A stretch of DNA of 64,000 nucleotides from Pseudomonadota bacterium (GTDB lineage: Bacteria > Pseudomonadota > Alphaproteobacteria > Rhizobiales > Xanthobacteraceae): positions 1-64,000 of the forward strand of contig JAFAGM010000139.1 of the NCBI GenBank assembly GCA_023422775.1, read 5' to 3'. The notes below the pieces were generated by a model. That model was not told where the DNA came from. It made no database searches and worked only from the letters and a program-made list of their open reading frames with translations. The translations under genes and the position numbers were made by a program. Shown in pieces: positions 1 to 7,757 of the stretch; the stretch's first letter is position 1, and every line of letters starts with the position of its first letter.

Positions 1-177
1 CGCCTCGGTAATGAGCAATCCTGCAGAGGCGCGCTGCGCGTAATAGTCCACCGCCAACGGGCTCGGTACCATGCCGGGCGGCACCGCACGGTTGCGGGTC
101 AGCGGTGCCATCACCAGGCGGTTGGGCAGGGTGATCGGGCCAAGCTTGTAGGGCTCGAATAGTTTGGTCTGGCTCAT
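1..177 (-). CDS. NADH:flavin oxidoreductase, Old Yellow Enzyme family (N-terminal part only)
   Basis: The first 59 codons of a minus-strand gene run off the left edge of the window. The peptide begins MSQTKLFEPYKLGPI and continues with a segment containing LPNRLVMAPLTRNRA, which is the N-terminal strand and FMN-binding signature of Old Yellow Enzyme/NemA-type ene reductases. These cytoplasmic FMN enzymes use NAD(P)H to reduce activated alkenes, and some reduce nitro-esters. The substrate-binding HxxN and the rest of the barrel lie outside the window. The family call is firm; the subfamily is not. Confidence 0.85.
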   Translation of the reverse strand, partial: MSQTKLFEPYKLGPITLPNRLVMAPLTRNRAVPPGMVPSPLAVDYYAQRASAGLLITEA

Positions 178-337
178 GTCGGGATTTCCGAAAGGATTGA
201 GGATAGGGGAGAGTTGTGCATTGCGGGCAGGAGCGCAATCCCCGAGCTATACTGCCAATGCAGACTAGCTGCGCACTATACCGGCCATGTGGCCGGCATC
301 GAGGAACGGCGCATGCGCGTTGACGCAGGACGATTCA
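178..337. other. Intergenic, short hairpin
   Basis: This 160-bp gap lies between two minus-strand genes. It contains a perfect 7-bp inverted repeat CCGGCCA/TGGCCGG at 281-296 with a 2-nt spacer. There is no T-run after it on the minus strand, so it is not a clear intrinsic terminator. I see no gene here. Confidence 0.4.
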
Positions 338-2155
338 TTACTGCGAGACCAGAGTTCGAGCTTTTTCCAAACCGGCAACAAGCGCTGCCACGGTGGAACT
401 TGCAAGACCCTGGCGGCGGAGAAATCCTTCCGTGTCGCGAGCCAATGGCTCGTATCGTGCCAGCTTATCCAGCGCCTGTTGTGTACCGTCACGATTTCCG
501 AGTGCGGCATTGGAGGTCGCAAGGACCAGCTGGCTAAACCCTGAATCTCCGAGAGAGGCTCGCTCTGCAACCCGGCGCGCCTCCTCGTACTGGCCCTGCA
601 AATAGGAATTCACGGCGATGAAATGGAAGTACCAGTTCGGAGGGTTCAGCGTGCGATCGATTGCGCGCTTCAGTGCAGGAACACCTTCTTCGAAATTGCC
701 GCGCGCGCATAGCCGCCAGCCGAACTGGGCGAGGATCTCGGGATCGTTGGGATTGAGATCCACCAATTGGCGTGTGAGGCGCTCGCTTTCATCGTAGCGT
801 CCGGTGAAGTGATAGGCTGCAGCCAGGGCCTTAAGCGCGACTGGGTTCTTCGGCTGAAGTTCGACGGCCCTGGATATCGCCGTTCGCGCCCTCTCATATT
901 CCTTTTGTTGATCGTCACCGATGAAGGCTAGACGGCCGGAATCCAGATGCAGCCATCCAAGCATGGCCCAGGCATCGCTATAATTGGGGTCGCGCTCGAC
1001 AGCCTGTTCGAGACATCGCATGGCGGGACTGAACTCCGCCCGGAGAAAGGTGCGTCGGTAGCCATATGCGCGAAGCACGCACATATAGCTATCCATACTC
1101 GACGCCGGAGGCGAAGCACGCTGGCTCATGTCGGTTCTGACGACGCCGTAGGGTTGGCCAATAATCTCCGCGATTTCGTCCGCGAGGTTTCGCTGGGTGC
1201 TTACGAGAGATTGGGGATCGAACGATCGGCTGTATGACTTGGTCCAAACAAGTCCGCCGCTCGTCGCGTTCACGACCGAAGTGGTCACACGTACTTCTTC
1301 AGCATCCGTCTGGACGCTGCCAGTGACGATATAGGAGACCCCGATATTGCGCAGGAGAGCCGTTGGCTGCGGCTCCTGGCTTGATGCAGCCGACAAGGTG
1401 TAGAGCCGGAATCCGGCGAACTGGAACAGGCTGCTGGTAAGTTCCTGACCCATTCCCACGGCAAGGTAACGGGCATTTTCGCCGGTACTCAGCGGTTCGA
1501 ACGGCATAACCAGAACGCCAGGTTCTCGCGGTGAGCCCATGGGAGATCGAGCCGTGCCAGGCGGCGATATCCATTTCAACAGACCGACGGCGAGCCCGAC
1601 GCCAAGCACAGCGGCAATCAGCACACGGCGAACAACAGCAGGTCTTCCGTTCAGTTCGGCGCCGCCTTTGCTTTCCTGCTTCGGAGGAGCCCCAGGCCTG
1701 GACGCGTCTGCCGCACCTGCAATCGGCGTCTCATTGCGCCACTCGAAAATAGGAACGTATGAGCCCTTCGGAATCCGAATTCGGATGGGGGCATTTTGAC
1801 CAGCATCCATATAGTAGCTGTCAAGATCCCGCCTCAGCCGCCTCGCTTCCAGCCTGACGACCGGGTCAGCTTGAGGGTCGAATGACTCGTCGCGGCCGAA
1901 TACAGCCAAAGCGATGGTGTATCCTTTCAGGCTCTGCGCACGCCCCGAAAGGGTCTCCTCGACGATGAATCGGAGAAATGCGCGGCGTCTCCCGTTCGCC
2001 TGAAAGTCGGGACTGGAGCAGATGCGTTCAATCTCGCTATGCACAAAATCCCGCGGCACCTCTTCGCTTGCGCGAAAAGCAGTGGCCGGAACGTTCAGAG
2101 CGTTTCCGGCAGGTGGATCTGACCCGCGCTCTGCCAAACGATGAACCGATCTCAA
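338..2155 (-). CDS. Membrane-anchored TPR protein with winged-helix-like N-terminus and TolB-like domain
   Basis: This 605-residue protein looks like a one-component membrane regulator. Residues about 35-138 resemble an OmpR-type winged helix as found in this family: a helical part, then VRLEARRLRRDL and the closing hairpin IRIPKGSYVPIFE. One transmembrane helix follows at about 178-196. Next comes a TolB/FlgO-like domain (about 212-330, starting GVLVMPFEPLS), and then tandem TPRs to the C-terminus (about 370-590). By analogy with CadC/ToxR, the TPR part would sit in the periplasm and DNA binding in the cytoplasm. The first codon of the open frame is TTG at 2155; a GTG near codon 38 is an alternative, so the start is uncertain. 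It is transcribed divergently from the sulfatase operon. The regulatory role is inferred. Confidence 0.65.
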   Translation of the reverse strand: MRSVHRLAERGSDPPAGNALNVPATAFRASEEVPRDFVHSEIERICSSPDFQANGRRRAFLRFIVEETLSGRAQSLKGYTIALAVFGRDESFDPQADPVVRLEARRLRRDLDSYYMDAGQNAPIRIRIPKGSYVPIFEWRNETPIAGAADASRPGAPPKQESKGGAELNGRPAVVRRVLIAAVLGVGLAVGLLKWISPPGTARSPMGSPREPGVLVMPFEPLSTGENARYLAVGMGQELTSSLFQFAGFRLYTLSAASSQEPQPTALLRNIGVSYIVTGSVQTDAEEVRVTTSVVNATSGGLVWTKSYSRSFDPQSLVSTQRNLADEIAEIIGQPYGVVRTDMSQRASPPASSMDSYMCVLRAYGYRRTFLRAEFSPAMRCLEQAVERDPNYSDAWAMLGWLHLDSGRLAFIGDDQQKEYERARTAISRAVELQPKNPVALKALAAAYHFTGRYDESERLTRQLVDLNPNDPEILAQFGWRLCARGNFEEGVPALKRAIDRTLNPPNWYFHFIAVNSYLQGQYEEARRVAERASLGDSGFSQLVLATSNAALGNRDGTQQALDKLARYEPLARDTEGFLRRQGLASSTVAALVAGLEKARTLVSQ

Positions 2156-2482
2156 GAATTTACAGGGTACCGTAACTCAGCACCTTCCAATTGCAACCCG
2201 AGAGAACGTCTGGGATCACCGATGGGCCCAGGATATCTCCCGCTCACATTGTCGCGATCTCACACTGCGAGTGCTGGCATACAAGGCAGTAGGCGAATTC
2301 TCCCCCAAATGGGCGCGCGGGCGTCACTTCTTCTCCAGCGCTACGACAATGCGAGAGGTTCGAACATGTTCGAACCTTGACGATGGAAGCGCGCGGGATG
2401 CTCGATGTTCGAGACATCGGGACAGGCGTGAACCTTCCCCAGGAAGCCGTCATGGCTTCGATGGCACGTCAATACCGTTGTC
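2156..2482. promoter_or_regulatory. Divergent intergenic region with two palindromes
   Basis: This 327-bp region separates the minus-strand TPR regulator from the plus-strand sulfatase operon. It carries a perfect 22-bp palindrome at 2356-2377 (half-site AGGTTCGAACA) and a second, gapped palindrome CGATGT-N5-ACATCG at 2403-2419. Small overlapping frames here have no recognisable homology or ribosome-binding site. The region most likely holds the promoters and operators for both directions. Confidence 0.5.
2356..2377. promoter_or_regulatory. 22-bp perfect palindrome, candidate operator
   Basis: The 11-nt half-site AGGTTCGAACA is followed directly by its exact reverse complement. The internal TTCGAA occurs twice. 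It lies about 105 bp upstream of the first plus-strand gene and about 200 bp upstream of the divergent regulator. Spacing does not fit the alphaproteobacterial LexA box (GTTC-N7-GTTC; here the two GTTC are separated by six). The binding protein is unknown. Confidence 0.5.
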
Positions 2483-2752
2483 ATGAAGCTGCTTGGTATT
2501 CCCATGGAGGAAATTCGATCCGTCATAGACCGGTTTCCAGAGCGCGAGCTCAACGTGCGCCGCTGCTTCGCTCGGGATGCGTCCTTCAGAGCGCTTTGCT
2601 CGGACCATGGGGAGGCATTGTGGGCGCTTAACCACTGGCAACAGGCCGACAGGCAAGGAGACCCGCAAGGAGAGCGAATAGCCGAAGACTACAAGAATTT
2701 GGTCGTCGAGTTGGAACAGGAAGTCCTGCGGCATCTGGAGCGCTTTCCGTGA
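2483..2752 (+). CDS. Small conserved-looking protein of unknown function, upstream of FGE/sulfatase
   Basis: This 89-residue, mostly helical and charged protein starts MKLLGIPMEEIRSVIDRF and ends in the coiled-coil-like stretch YKNLVVELEQEVLRHLERF. It has no signal peptide or membrane segment. I do not recognise the family. The ribosome-binding site before ATG 2483 is weak; an internal ATG at 2504 is possible. It lies 41 bp before the FGE gene on the same strand, so it is probably part of that operon. A role as a cytoplasmic partner of the sulfatase system is only a guess from position. Confidence 0.55.
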   Translation: MKLLGIPMEEIRSVIDRFPERELNVRRCFARDASFRALCSDHGEALWALNHWQQADRQGDPQGERIAEDYKNLVVELEQEVLRHLERFP

Positions 2753-2793
2753 GCGCATGAGATCGCCAGAACGAGAAACTGGAGACGAAGTCT

Positions 2794-3777
2794 GTGAACA
2801 TCGCCCAGAGACCGATCACGAACGTGGGTGAAGTCCCCACGTCAGACAGCATATTCATCCCCGGCGGTACGTTTCGCATGGGATCGGATCGCCACTATCC
2901 CGAAGAGGCGCCATGCCACACGGTAGGCGTCGACGGATTCTGGATTGATCGAACGCCGGTGACGAACCGTCAGTTCAAGGAATTCGTGCGCGCCACCGGC
3001 CATGTGACATTCGCCGAGGTGGTTCCGGATCCCGCAAACTATCCCGACGCACTGCCGCACCTGATTTTCGCCGGTTCGCTCGTCTTTACGCCCCCAAATC
3101 ACCCCGTCGATCTCCGCGACTATGGCCAATGGTGGACACTGCTCGAGGGAGCGAATTGGCGTCATCCCTACGGTCCCAAGAGCAACATCAAGTCGCTCGA
3201 TGACCATCCGGTCGTGCATATCGCCTACGCTGACGCGCTGGCCTACGCGCGATGGGCCGGCAAGGACCTGCCGACGGAAGCGGAGTGGGAATTTGCTGCA
3301 CGCGGCGGCCTGGATGGCGCCGAGTTTGCCTGGGGCGACGAGTTCGCTCCGGGCGGGGTGCATCGAGCCAACACCTGGCAAGGCCGCTTCCCGTTCGAGA
3401 ACAATCGCGACGACGGCTTTGAGCGGACTTCACCGGTAATGTCCTATCCGTCCAACGGTTACGGCGTCTACGACATGATCGGCAATGTCTGGGAATGGAC
3501 CAGCGACTGGTACATGCCGAAGCACCAGGCCGATGCTGCAAAAGCGTGCTGCATCCCCCGGAATCCGCGCGGTGGCTCCGAGCATGGCAGCTACGACCCG
3601 TTGCTGCCCCTCAGCAGGATACCACGCAAGGTTATCAAAGGCGGCTCGCACCTTTGCGCGCCCAGCTATTGCAGACGCTATCGACCGGCCGCACGCCATG
3701 CCGAGCCCGTCGATACATCGACCAGCCACCTCGGATTTCGCTGTGTAACTCGTCCCCCAGGAGAGAAGCATGACTGA
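2794..3777 (+). CDS. Formylglycine-generating enzyme (sulfatase-modifying factor)
   Basis: This 327-residue SUMF1/FGE-family protein oxidises the active-site cysteine of type I sulfatases to formylglycine in the cytoplasm. The family fold is visible throughout: FIPGGTFRMGSD near the N-terminus, LPTEAEWEFAARGG at about 159-172, NVWEWTSDWY at about 231-240. The C-terminal KGGSHLCAPSYCRRYRPAAR contains the two catalytic cysteines, C288 and C293, spaced as in known aerobic copper-dependent FGEs. This separates it from the many FGE-fold proteins that lack them. The start is GTG at 2794, preceded by GGAGACG. Its last 8 bp overlap the start of the sulfatase gene, which implies translational coupling to its own substrate. 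Confidence 0.93.
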   Translation: MNIAQRPITNVGEVPTSDSIFIPGGTFRMGSDRHYPEEAPCHTVGVDGFWIDRTPVTNRQFKEFVRATGHVTFAEVVPDPANYPDALPHLIFAGSLVFTPPNHPVDLRDYGQWWTLLEGANWRHPYGPKSNIKSLDDHPVVHIAYADALAYARWAGKDLPTEAEWEFAARGGLDGAEFAWGDEFAPGGVHRANTWQGRFPFENNRDDGFERTSPVMSYPSNGYGVYDMIGNVWEWTSDWYMPKHQADAAKACCIPRNPRGGSEHGSYDPLLPLSRIPRKVIKGGSHLCAPSYCRRYRPAARHAEPVDTSTSHLGFRCVTRPPGEKHD

Positions 3778-5479
3778 GAAGACCACTACAGAAGCGCTTA
3801 ATCGCCGTAGCCTGTTGCTTGTGTCCACTTCGATAGCCGCTGTGTCCGCTCTCTCCTCGATAACGCCCGTTCAGACAGCGCAGGCGCAACAGACACCACA
3901 GCCTTCGGCTGCATCGGGTGCAGGAAAGCCGAATATCATCTTCATCGTGTCCGACGATTTTGGTTATGGGGATGCCGGCTGCTATCTCGGTGGCGAGAAT
4001 CGCGGCATGCCGACGCCCAATATCGACAGGCTGGCGGCCGAGGGCATGCAGTTCCTGTCGTTCTACGCTCAGCCGAGCTGCACCCCCGGTCGTGCGGCGA
4101 TGCAGACGGGCCGCATTCCGAACCGCAGCGGGATGACCACGGTTGCATTCCAGGGGCAGGGCGGCGGCCTGCCGGCGGCGGAATGGACGCTGGCTTCGGT
4201 CCTGAAGACGGGCGGCTACAAGACGTTCTTCGCAGGAAAATGGCATCTTGGCGAAGCCGACTATGCGTTGCCGAACGCGCAAGGCTACGACGAGATGAAG
4301 TACGCCGGCCTGTACCATCTCAACGCCTACACCTACGCCGACCCGACCTGGTTTCCGGACATGGATCCCGAACTGAGGGCGATGTTCGTGCGAGTGACCA
4401 AGGGGGCGATGTCCGGCAATGCCGGTCAGCCGGCGAAGGAAGATTTCAAGATCAATGGCCAGTACGTGAACACGCCGGACAAGGGCGTGGTCGGCATTCC
4501 CTTCTTCGACGACTATGTCGAGAAGGCATCGCTGGATTACCTCGAGCGCAACAAGGCATCGGGGCAGCCCTTCTTCATGAACGTCAACTTCATGAAGGTG
4601 CATCAGCCCAACATGCCGGCACCCGATTTCCAGGGCAAGTCGATGTCGAAGTCGAAATATGCCGACTCGGTGGTCGAAAATGACGTCCGGATCGGCAGGA
4701 TCGTGGACAAGGTGCGCGCCCTCGGTCTCGACAAGAACACGTATATTTTCTGGACGACGGACAACGGCGCCTGGCAGGACGTCTATCCGGACGCCGGATA
4801 TACACCTATGCGCGGCACCAAGGGCACGGTTCGTGAAGGTGGCAACCGCGTTCCGTCCATCGCGTGGGGACCGGGCATCAAGGCCGGCACGAAGAATGCC
4901 GATATCGTCGGCGGCCTGGACTACATGGCGACCTTCGCCAAGCTCGGCGGCGTCAAGCTGCCGGAGAACGACCGCGAGGGAAAACCCATTATCTTCGACA
5001 GCTACGACATGACACCGGTGCTATTCGGCACTGGCAAGTCGGAACGCAAGAGCTGGTTCTACTTCACCGAGAACGAACTTACGCCAGGCGCGGCCCGCGT
5101 TGGCAATTACAAGGCCGTTTTCAACCTTCGCGGCGACAACGGCGTGAAAACGGGCGGGCTCGCGGTCGACAGCAACCTTGGTTGGAAGGGACCGGAGTCC
5201 TACGTCGCGACCGTTCCCCAGGTGTTCGATCTCTGGCAGGATCCGCAGGAGCGCTACGACATCTTCATGAACAATTACACGGAGCACACTTGGACTCTGG
5301 TCACGATCAATGCTGCGACCAAGGAGTTGATGCAGACCTACGTGAAGTATCCTCCGCGGAAGCTGCAGAGCGAAGGCTACTCCGGACCGATCACCCTCAC
5401 ACAGTATCAGCGGTTCCAGTTCTTTAGGGACCAACTCGCCAAGGACGGATTCAGCATCGGCCTCCCCACGGGCAACTAG
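3770..5479 (+). CDS. Tat-exported arylsulfatase (type I, cysteine type)
   Basis: This 569-residue sulfatase hydrolyses sulfate esters in the periplasm or outside the cell. The N-terminus carries a twin-arginine-type signal (NRRSLLL at 11-17, hydrophobic stretch, then QTAQAQ). Residues 55-63 (NIIFIVSDD) provide metal-binding aspartates, and CTPGR at 104-108 is the C-x-P-x-R motif whose cysteine becomes formylglycine. GKWHLG and the metal-site TTDNGAW motif follow. Tat export fits because the cytoplasmic FGE needs the unfolded or just-folded chain before export. The start ATG 3770 is preceded by AGGAGAGAAGC inside the end of the FGE gene. The natural substrate cannot be read from the sequence. 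A strong terminator follows at 5494. Confidence 0.93.
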   Translation: MTEKTTTEALNRRSLLLVSTSIAAVSALSSITPVQTAQAQQTPQPSAASGAGKPNIIFIVSDDFGYGDAGCYLGGENRGMPTPNIDRLAAEGMQFLSFYAQPSCTPGRAAMQTGRIPNRSGMTTVAFQGQGGGLPAAEWTLASVLKTGGYKTFFAGKWHLGEADYALPNAQGYDEMKYAGLYHLNAYTYADPTWFPDMDPELRAMFVRVTKGAMSGNAGQPAKEDFKINGQYVNTPDKGVVGIPFFDDYVEKASLDYLERNKASGQPFFMNVNFMKVHQPNMPAPDFQGKSMSKSKYADSVVENDVRIGRIVDKVRALGLDKNTYIFWTTDNGAWQDVYPDAGYTPMRGTKGTVREGGNRVPSIAWGPGIKAGTKNADIVGGLDYMATFAKLGGVKLPENDREGKPIIFDSYDMTPVLFGTGKSERKSWFYFTENELTPGAARVGNYKAVFNLRGDNGVKTGGLAVDSNLGWKGPESYVATVPQVFDLWQDPQERYDIFMNNYTEHTWTLVTINAATKELMQTYVKYPPRKLQSEGYSGPITLTQYQRFQFFRDQLAKDGFSIGLPTGN

Positions 5480-5493
5480 GACCACATACGCCG

Positions 5494-5520
5494 AACGGCT
5501 CCGACGCTCTCGGAGCCGTT
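5494..5520 (+). terminator. Intrinsic terminator after the sulfatase gene
   Basis: A perfect 11-bp stem (AACGGCTCCGA paired with its complement) with a 5-nt loop CGCTC is followed by CCATTTT. It begins 15 bp after the sulfatase stop codon and separates the FGE/sulfatase operon from the HAD phosphatase gene. Confidence 0.8.
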
Positions 5521-5555
5521 CCATTTTGGCCCATGTATGAGAGCGAAAAAGACTC

Positions 5556-6575
5556 ATGATCGGAATGAAGCGAACTCCCATCGATCGACGCTCGATGCTG
5601 GCAGGCTTGCTGGTGACGGCCGCAGCGACGCTGTTGGCCGGCCGTGCACTGGCGCAGTCGGCCCCTCTTCCCTCGTGGAACGAAGGCCCGTCCAAGAAGG
5701 CCATCATGGCCTTCGTCTCTGCCGTGACGCAGGAGGGAACGCCGGACTTCGTGCCCGCGCCGGAGCGCATCGCGACATTCGACAACGACGGCACGCTCTG
5801 GTGCGAGCAGCCGATGTACGTACAACTCGCGTTCGCATTGGACCGGGTAAAGGCGCTGTCTGCCAGGCATCCGGAATGGAAGCGGAAGCAGCCCTTCCAG
5901 GCCGTGCTCGAGGGAGATCTCGCCTCGCTGGCCAGGGCCGGCGAGAAGGGTTTGGTCGAGCTCGTTATGGCCACACATGCCGGCATGACGGCGGCGGAGT
6001 TCGAAAAGATCGCCAGCGACTGGATCGCGAGCGCGCGCCATCCGAAATTCAACAGGCCGTATACGGACCTCGTTTACCAGCCGATGCTGGAGCTGCTCAC
6101 TTATCTCCGTGCCAACGGCTTCAAGACCTTCATCGTGTCCGGCGGCGGCATTGAGTTCATGCGTCCATGGAGTGAGCGTGTCTACGGCATCCCGCCCGAA
6201 CGGGTCGTTGGATCGAGTATCAAGACCCAATTCAAGGTCGACAAGGGTGCGCCGCAATTGGTCCGCCTACCTGTGATTGATCTCGTGGACGATGGGCCCG
6301 GCAAGCCGGTCGGCATCCACTCGCATATTGGTCGTCGGCCGATTGCTGCCTTCGGCAACTCCGATGGCGATTTCCAGATGCTGCAATGGGCGACACTGTC
6401 GCCCGGGAAGCGTTTTGGGTTGATCGTGCATCACACCGATGCCGCACGTGAGTATGCCTACGATCGGAAGTCCCCATTCGGGAAACTCGACAAAGCACTC
6501 GACGCGGCGGATTCCAACGGCTGGATCATGGTCAGCATGAAAGACGAGTGGAAACGCGTGTTTCCTTTTGAATAG
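5556..6575 (+). CDS. Exported HAD-superfamily phosphatase
   Basis: This 339-residue protein has a Tat-type signal (DRRSMLAGLL at 10-19, then a hydrophobic stretch and RALAQ) and so acts in the periplasm. HAD motif I is FDNDGT at 75-80 with nucleophile D76 and acid D78. Motif II is probably the serine of FIVSGG, and motif IV is GNSDGD. This arrangement is typical of phosphoserine-phosphatase-like enzymes; the substrate is unknown. ATG at 5565 is an alternative start. It follows the sulfatase terminator, so it probably has its own promoter, but its location next to another Tat-exported hydrolase suggests a shared theme of releasing inorganic ions from organic esters. Confidence 0.82.
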   Translation: MIGMKRTPIDRRSMLAGLLVTAAATLLAGRALAQSAPLPSWNEGPSKKAIMAFVSAVTQEGTPDFVPAPERIATFDNDGTLWCEQPMYVQLAFALDRVKALSARHPEWKRKQPFQAVLEGDLASLARAGEKGLVELVMATHAGMTAAEFEKIASDWIASARHPKFNRPYTDLVYQPMLELLTYLRANGFKTFIVSGGGIEFMRPWSERVYGIPPERVVGSSIKTQFKVDKGAPQLVRLPVIDLVDDGPGKPVGIHSHIGRRPIAAFGNSDGDFQMLQWATLSPGKRFGLIVHHTDAAREYAYDRKSPFGKLDKALDAADSNGWIMVSMKDEWKRVFPFE

Positions 6576-6742
6576 AAAGCGATCAACGGCGACCAAACCA
6601 GACTACGCGATGTCGTTTCCTGCCTCGACCACTTCGAGTGCTGGTTCAACATCGTAACACCCCGATCGTCACTGGCGGTTTACCTGCGCGACGTTCCTTG
6701 GTGCGCAATCGATTATTCGGGTCAGAGCAACAGGAGATATTG

Positions 6743-7087
6743 ATGAATCTACAATCGCTGTCGTGCCGGGCGGGATTCGCGGTCGCTGCATTTATGGTTT
6801 CGATCGCGCCACTTCGCGCCCAGGTTCCCCTCTCGACCTACATGGACTCGAAGGGCTTTATCGATGTTCAGACGCTAACCTGCGCTCAGTTGGCCAACAC
6901 ATTCCAGGAAGACGCCGACTATCTCGCTGCATGGTATAGTGGCTGGTACAATGGTCTGGCGAAGAAACATTACGCTCACATCACACGGGCGAAGTCGGGC
7001 GAGCACCAAGTGATCGTCTACTGCAAGGCGCACCCTCAGGCAAAGGTGATTGAGGCAATCGATCTGCTCTTCAAGAGCGGACAGTAA
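6743..7087 (+). CDS. HdeA-family periplasmic protein
   Basis: The 114-residue product has a signal peptide (MNLQSLSCRAGFAVAAFMVSI, cleavage after LRA) and a short mature domain with the two cysteines of the HdeA fold (LTCAQLAN and VIVYCKAHP). HdeA proteins are acid-stress chaperones in enterobacteria; rhizobial members are of unproved function. The open frame extends upstream, but ATG 6743 has a good ribosome-binding site (CAGGAGATATTG) and gives a clean signal peptide. No HdeB or HdeD partner lies next to it. Confidence 0.8.
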   Translation: MNLQSLSCRAGFAVAAFMVSIAPLRAQVPLSTYMDSKGFIDVQTLTCAQLANTFQEDADYLAAWYSGWYNGLAKKHYAHITRAKSGEHQVIVYCKAHPQAKVIEAIDLLFKSGQ

Positions 7088-7139
7088 TCGCGATCGCATG
7101 TGCGAAGATATGTCTGTTAACCGATCCATAGGGAAGCCA

Positions 7140-7640
7140 ATGAAGAACAATCTGAAGGCAGCAACTTTTATTCTCGTCATCGGGGTCTTGACGGCGGCAC
7201 CCGGCAGCACGTTGTCGGCGGCACCGTTAACCCCAACCGCCATAAGCGAACCCGCTTTGGGATCGCGCGACACGATCGAAATACGCGCAGCGGGTCGCCG
7301 GGGCGGGGCGGCCGTCGGGCCGAGAGGCGGGGCCGTGGTTCATCGTGGCGGCGCGGCGGTCGGACCGCGCGGCGGCGCGTATCGCGGTCGTACTGCCGTT
7401 GTCGGACCACGCGGCAATGTCGCGGTGCGCGGCACGACGGTGGTGAGAGGCCATGGGGGATGGGCTCGGCCCGGCTGGTACGGCTGGCCGAGGGGCGGTG
7501 CCATTGCGGCCGGAGCGGCGATCGGCATGGTGACGGCAGCGACGGCAGCCGCCTGGGCCGGCGCAGCGCCAGCGCCCGGCATGTGCTGGTACTATACCGA
7601 CCCATCCCGCACCCAGGGCTTCTGGGACTACTGCCGGTGA
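7140..7640 (+). CDS. Exported Gly/Arg-rich repeat protein
   Basis: The 166-residue protein has a signal peptide (MKNNLKAATFILVIGVLTAA, cleavage near SAA). The middle consists of imperfect repeats: RGGAAVGPRGGAVVH, RGGAAVGPRGGAYR, then VGPRGNVAVRGTTVVRG. An alanine-rich hydrophobic stretch (GGAIAAGAAIGMVTAATAAAWAG) and an aromatic tail with two cysteines (MCWYYTD and the final YC) follow. Such proteins are common in Bradyrhizobium and have no assigned function; an envelope or extracellular role is likely. The start ATG 7140 follows AGGGAAG and is preferred over the upstream in-frame ATG because of the signal peptide. Confidence 0.7.
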   Translation: MKNNLKAATFILVIGVLTAAPGSTLSAAPLTPTAISEPALGSRDTIEIRAAGRRGGAAVGPRGGAVVHRGGAAVGPRGGAYRGRTAVVGPRGNVAVRGTTVVRGHGGWARPGWYGWPRGGAIAAGAAIGMVTAATAAAWAGAAPAPGMCWYYTDPSRTQGFWDYCR

Positions 7641-7663
7641 TTGCCGGGAACGCTTAACCGGGC

Positions 7664-7748
7664 GATCCAGTATCCAGCAATCCAGGGTTGTTGCGATTGA
7701 GCGGAAAGGCCGGGGCGTACTGGATTCCCCGCCTTCGCGGGGAATGAC
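7664..7748. repeat. Intergenic palindromic repeat (family with CCAGTA ends)
   Basis: Imperfect inverted repeat between convergent genes: GGCGATCCAGTA near the left end, GTACTGGATTCCCCGCC followed by TTCGCGGGGAATGAC at the right. The right half is shared with the element at 60117-60213. Confidence 0.6.
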
Positions 7749-7757
7749 AACGGAAGG

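Noticed and set aside
2356..2377. LexA/SOS box
   Set aside because: Two GTTC are separated by six rather than seven bases and the sequence is a full palindrome.
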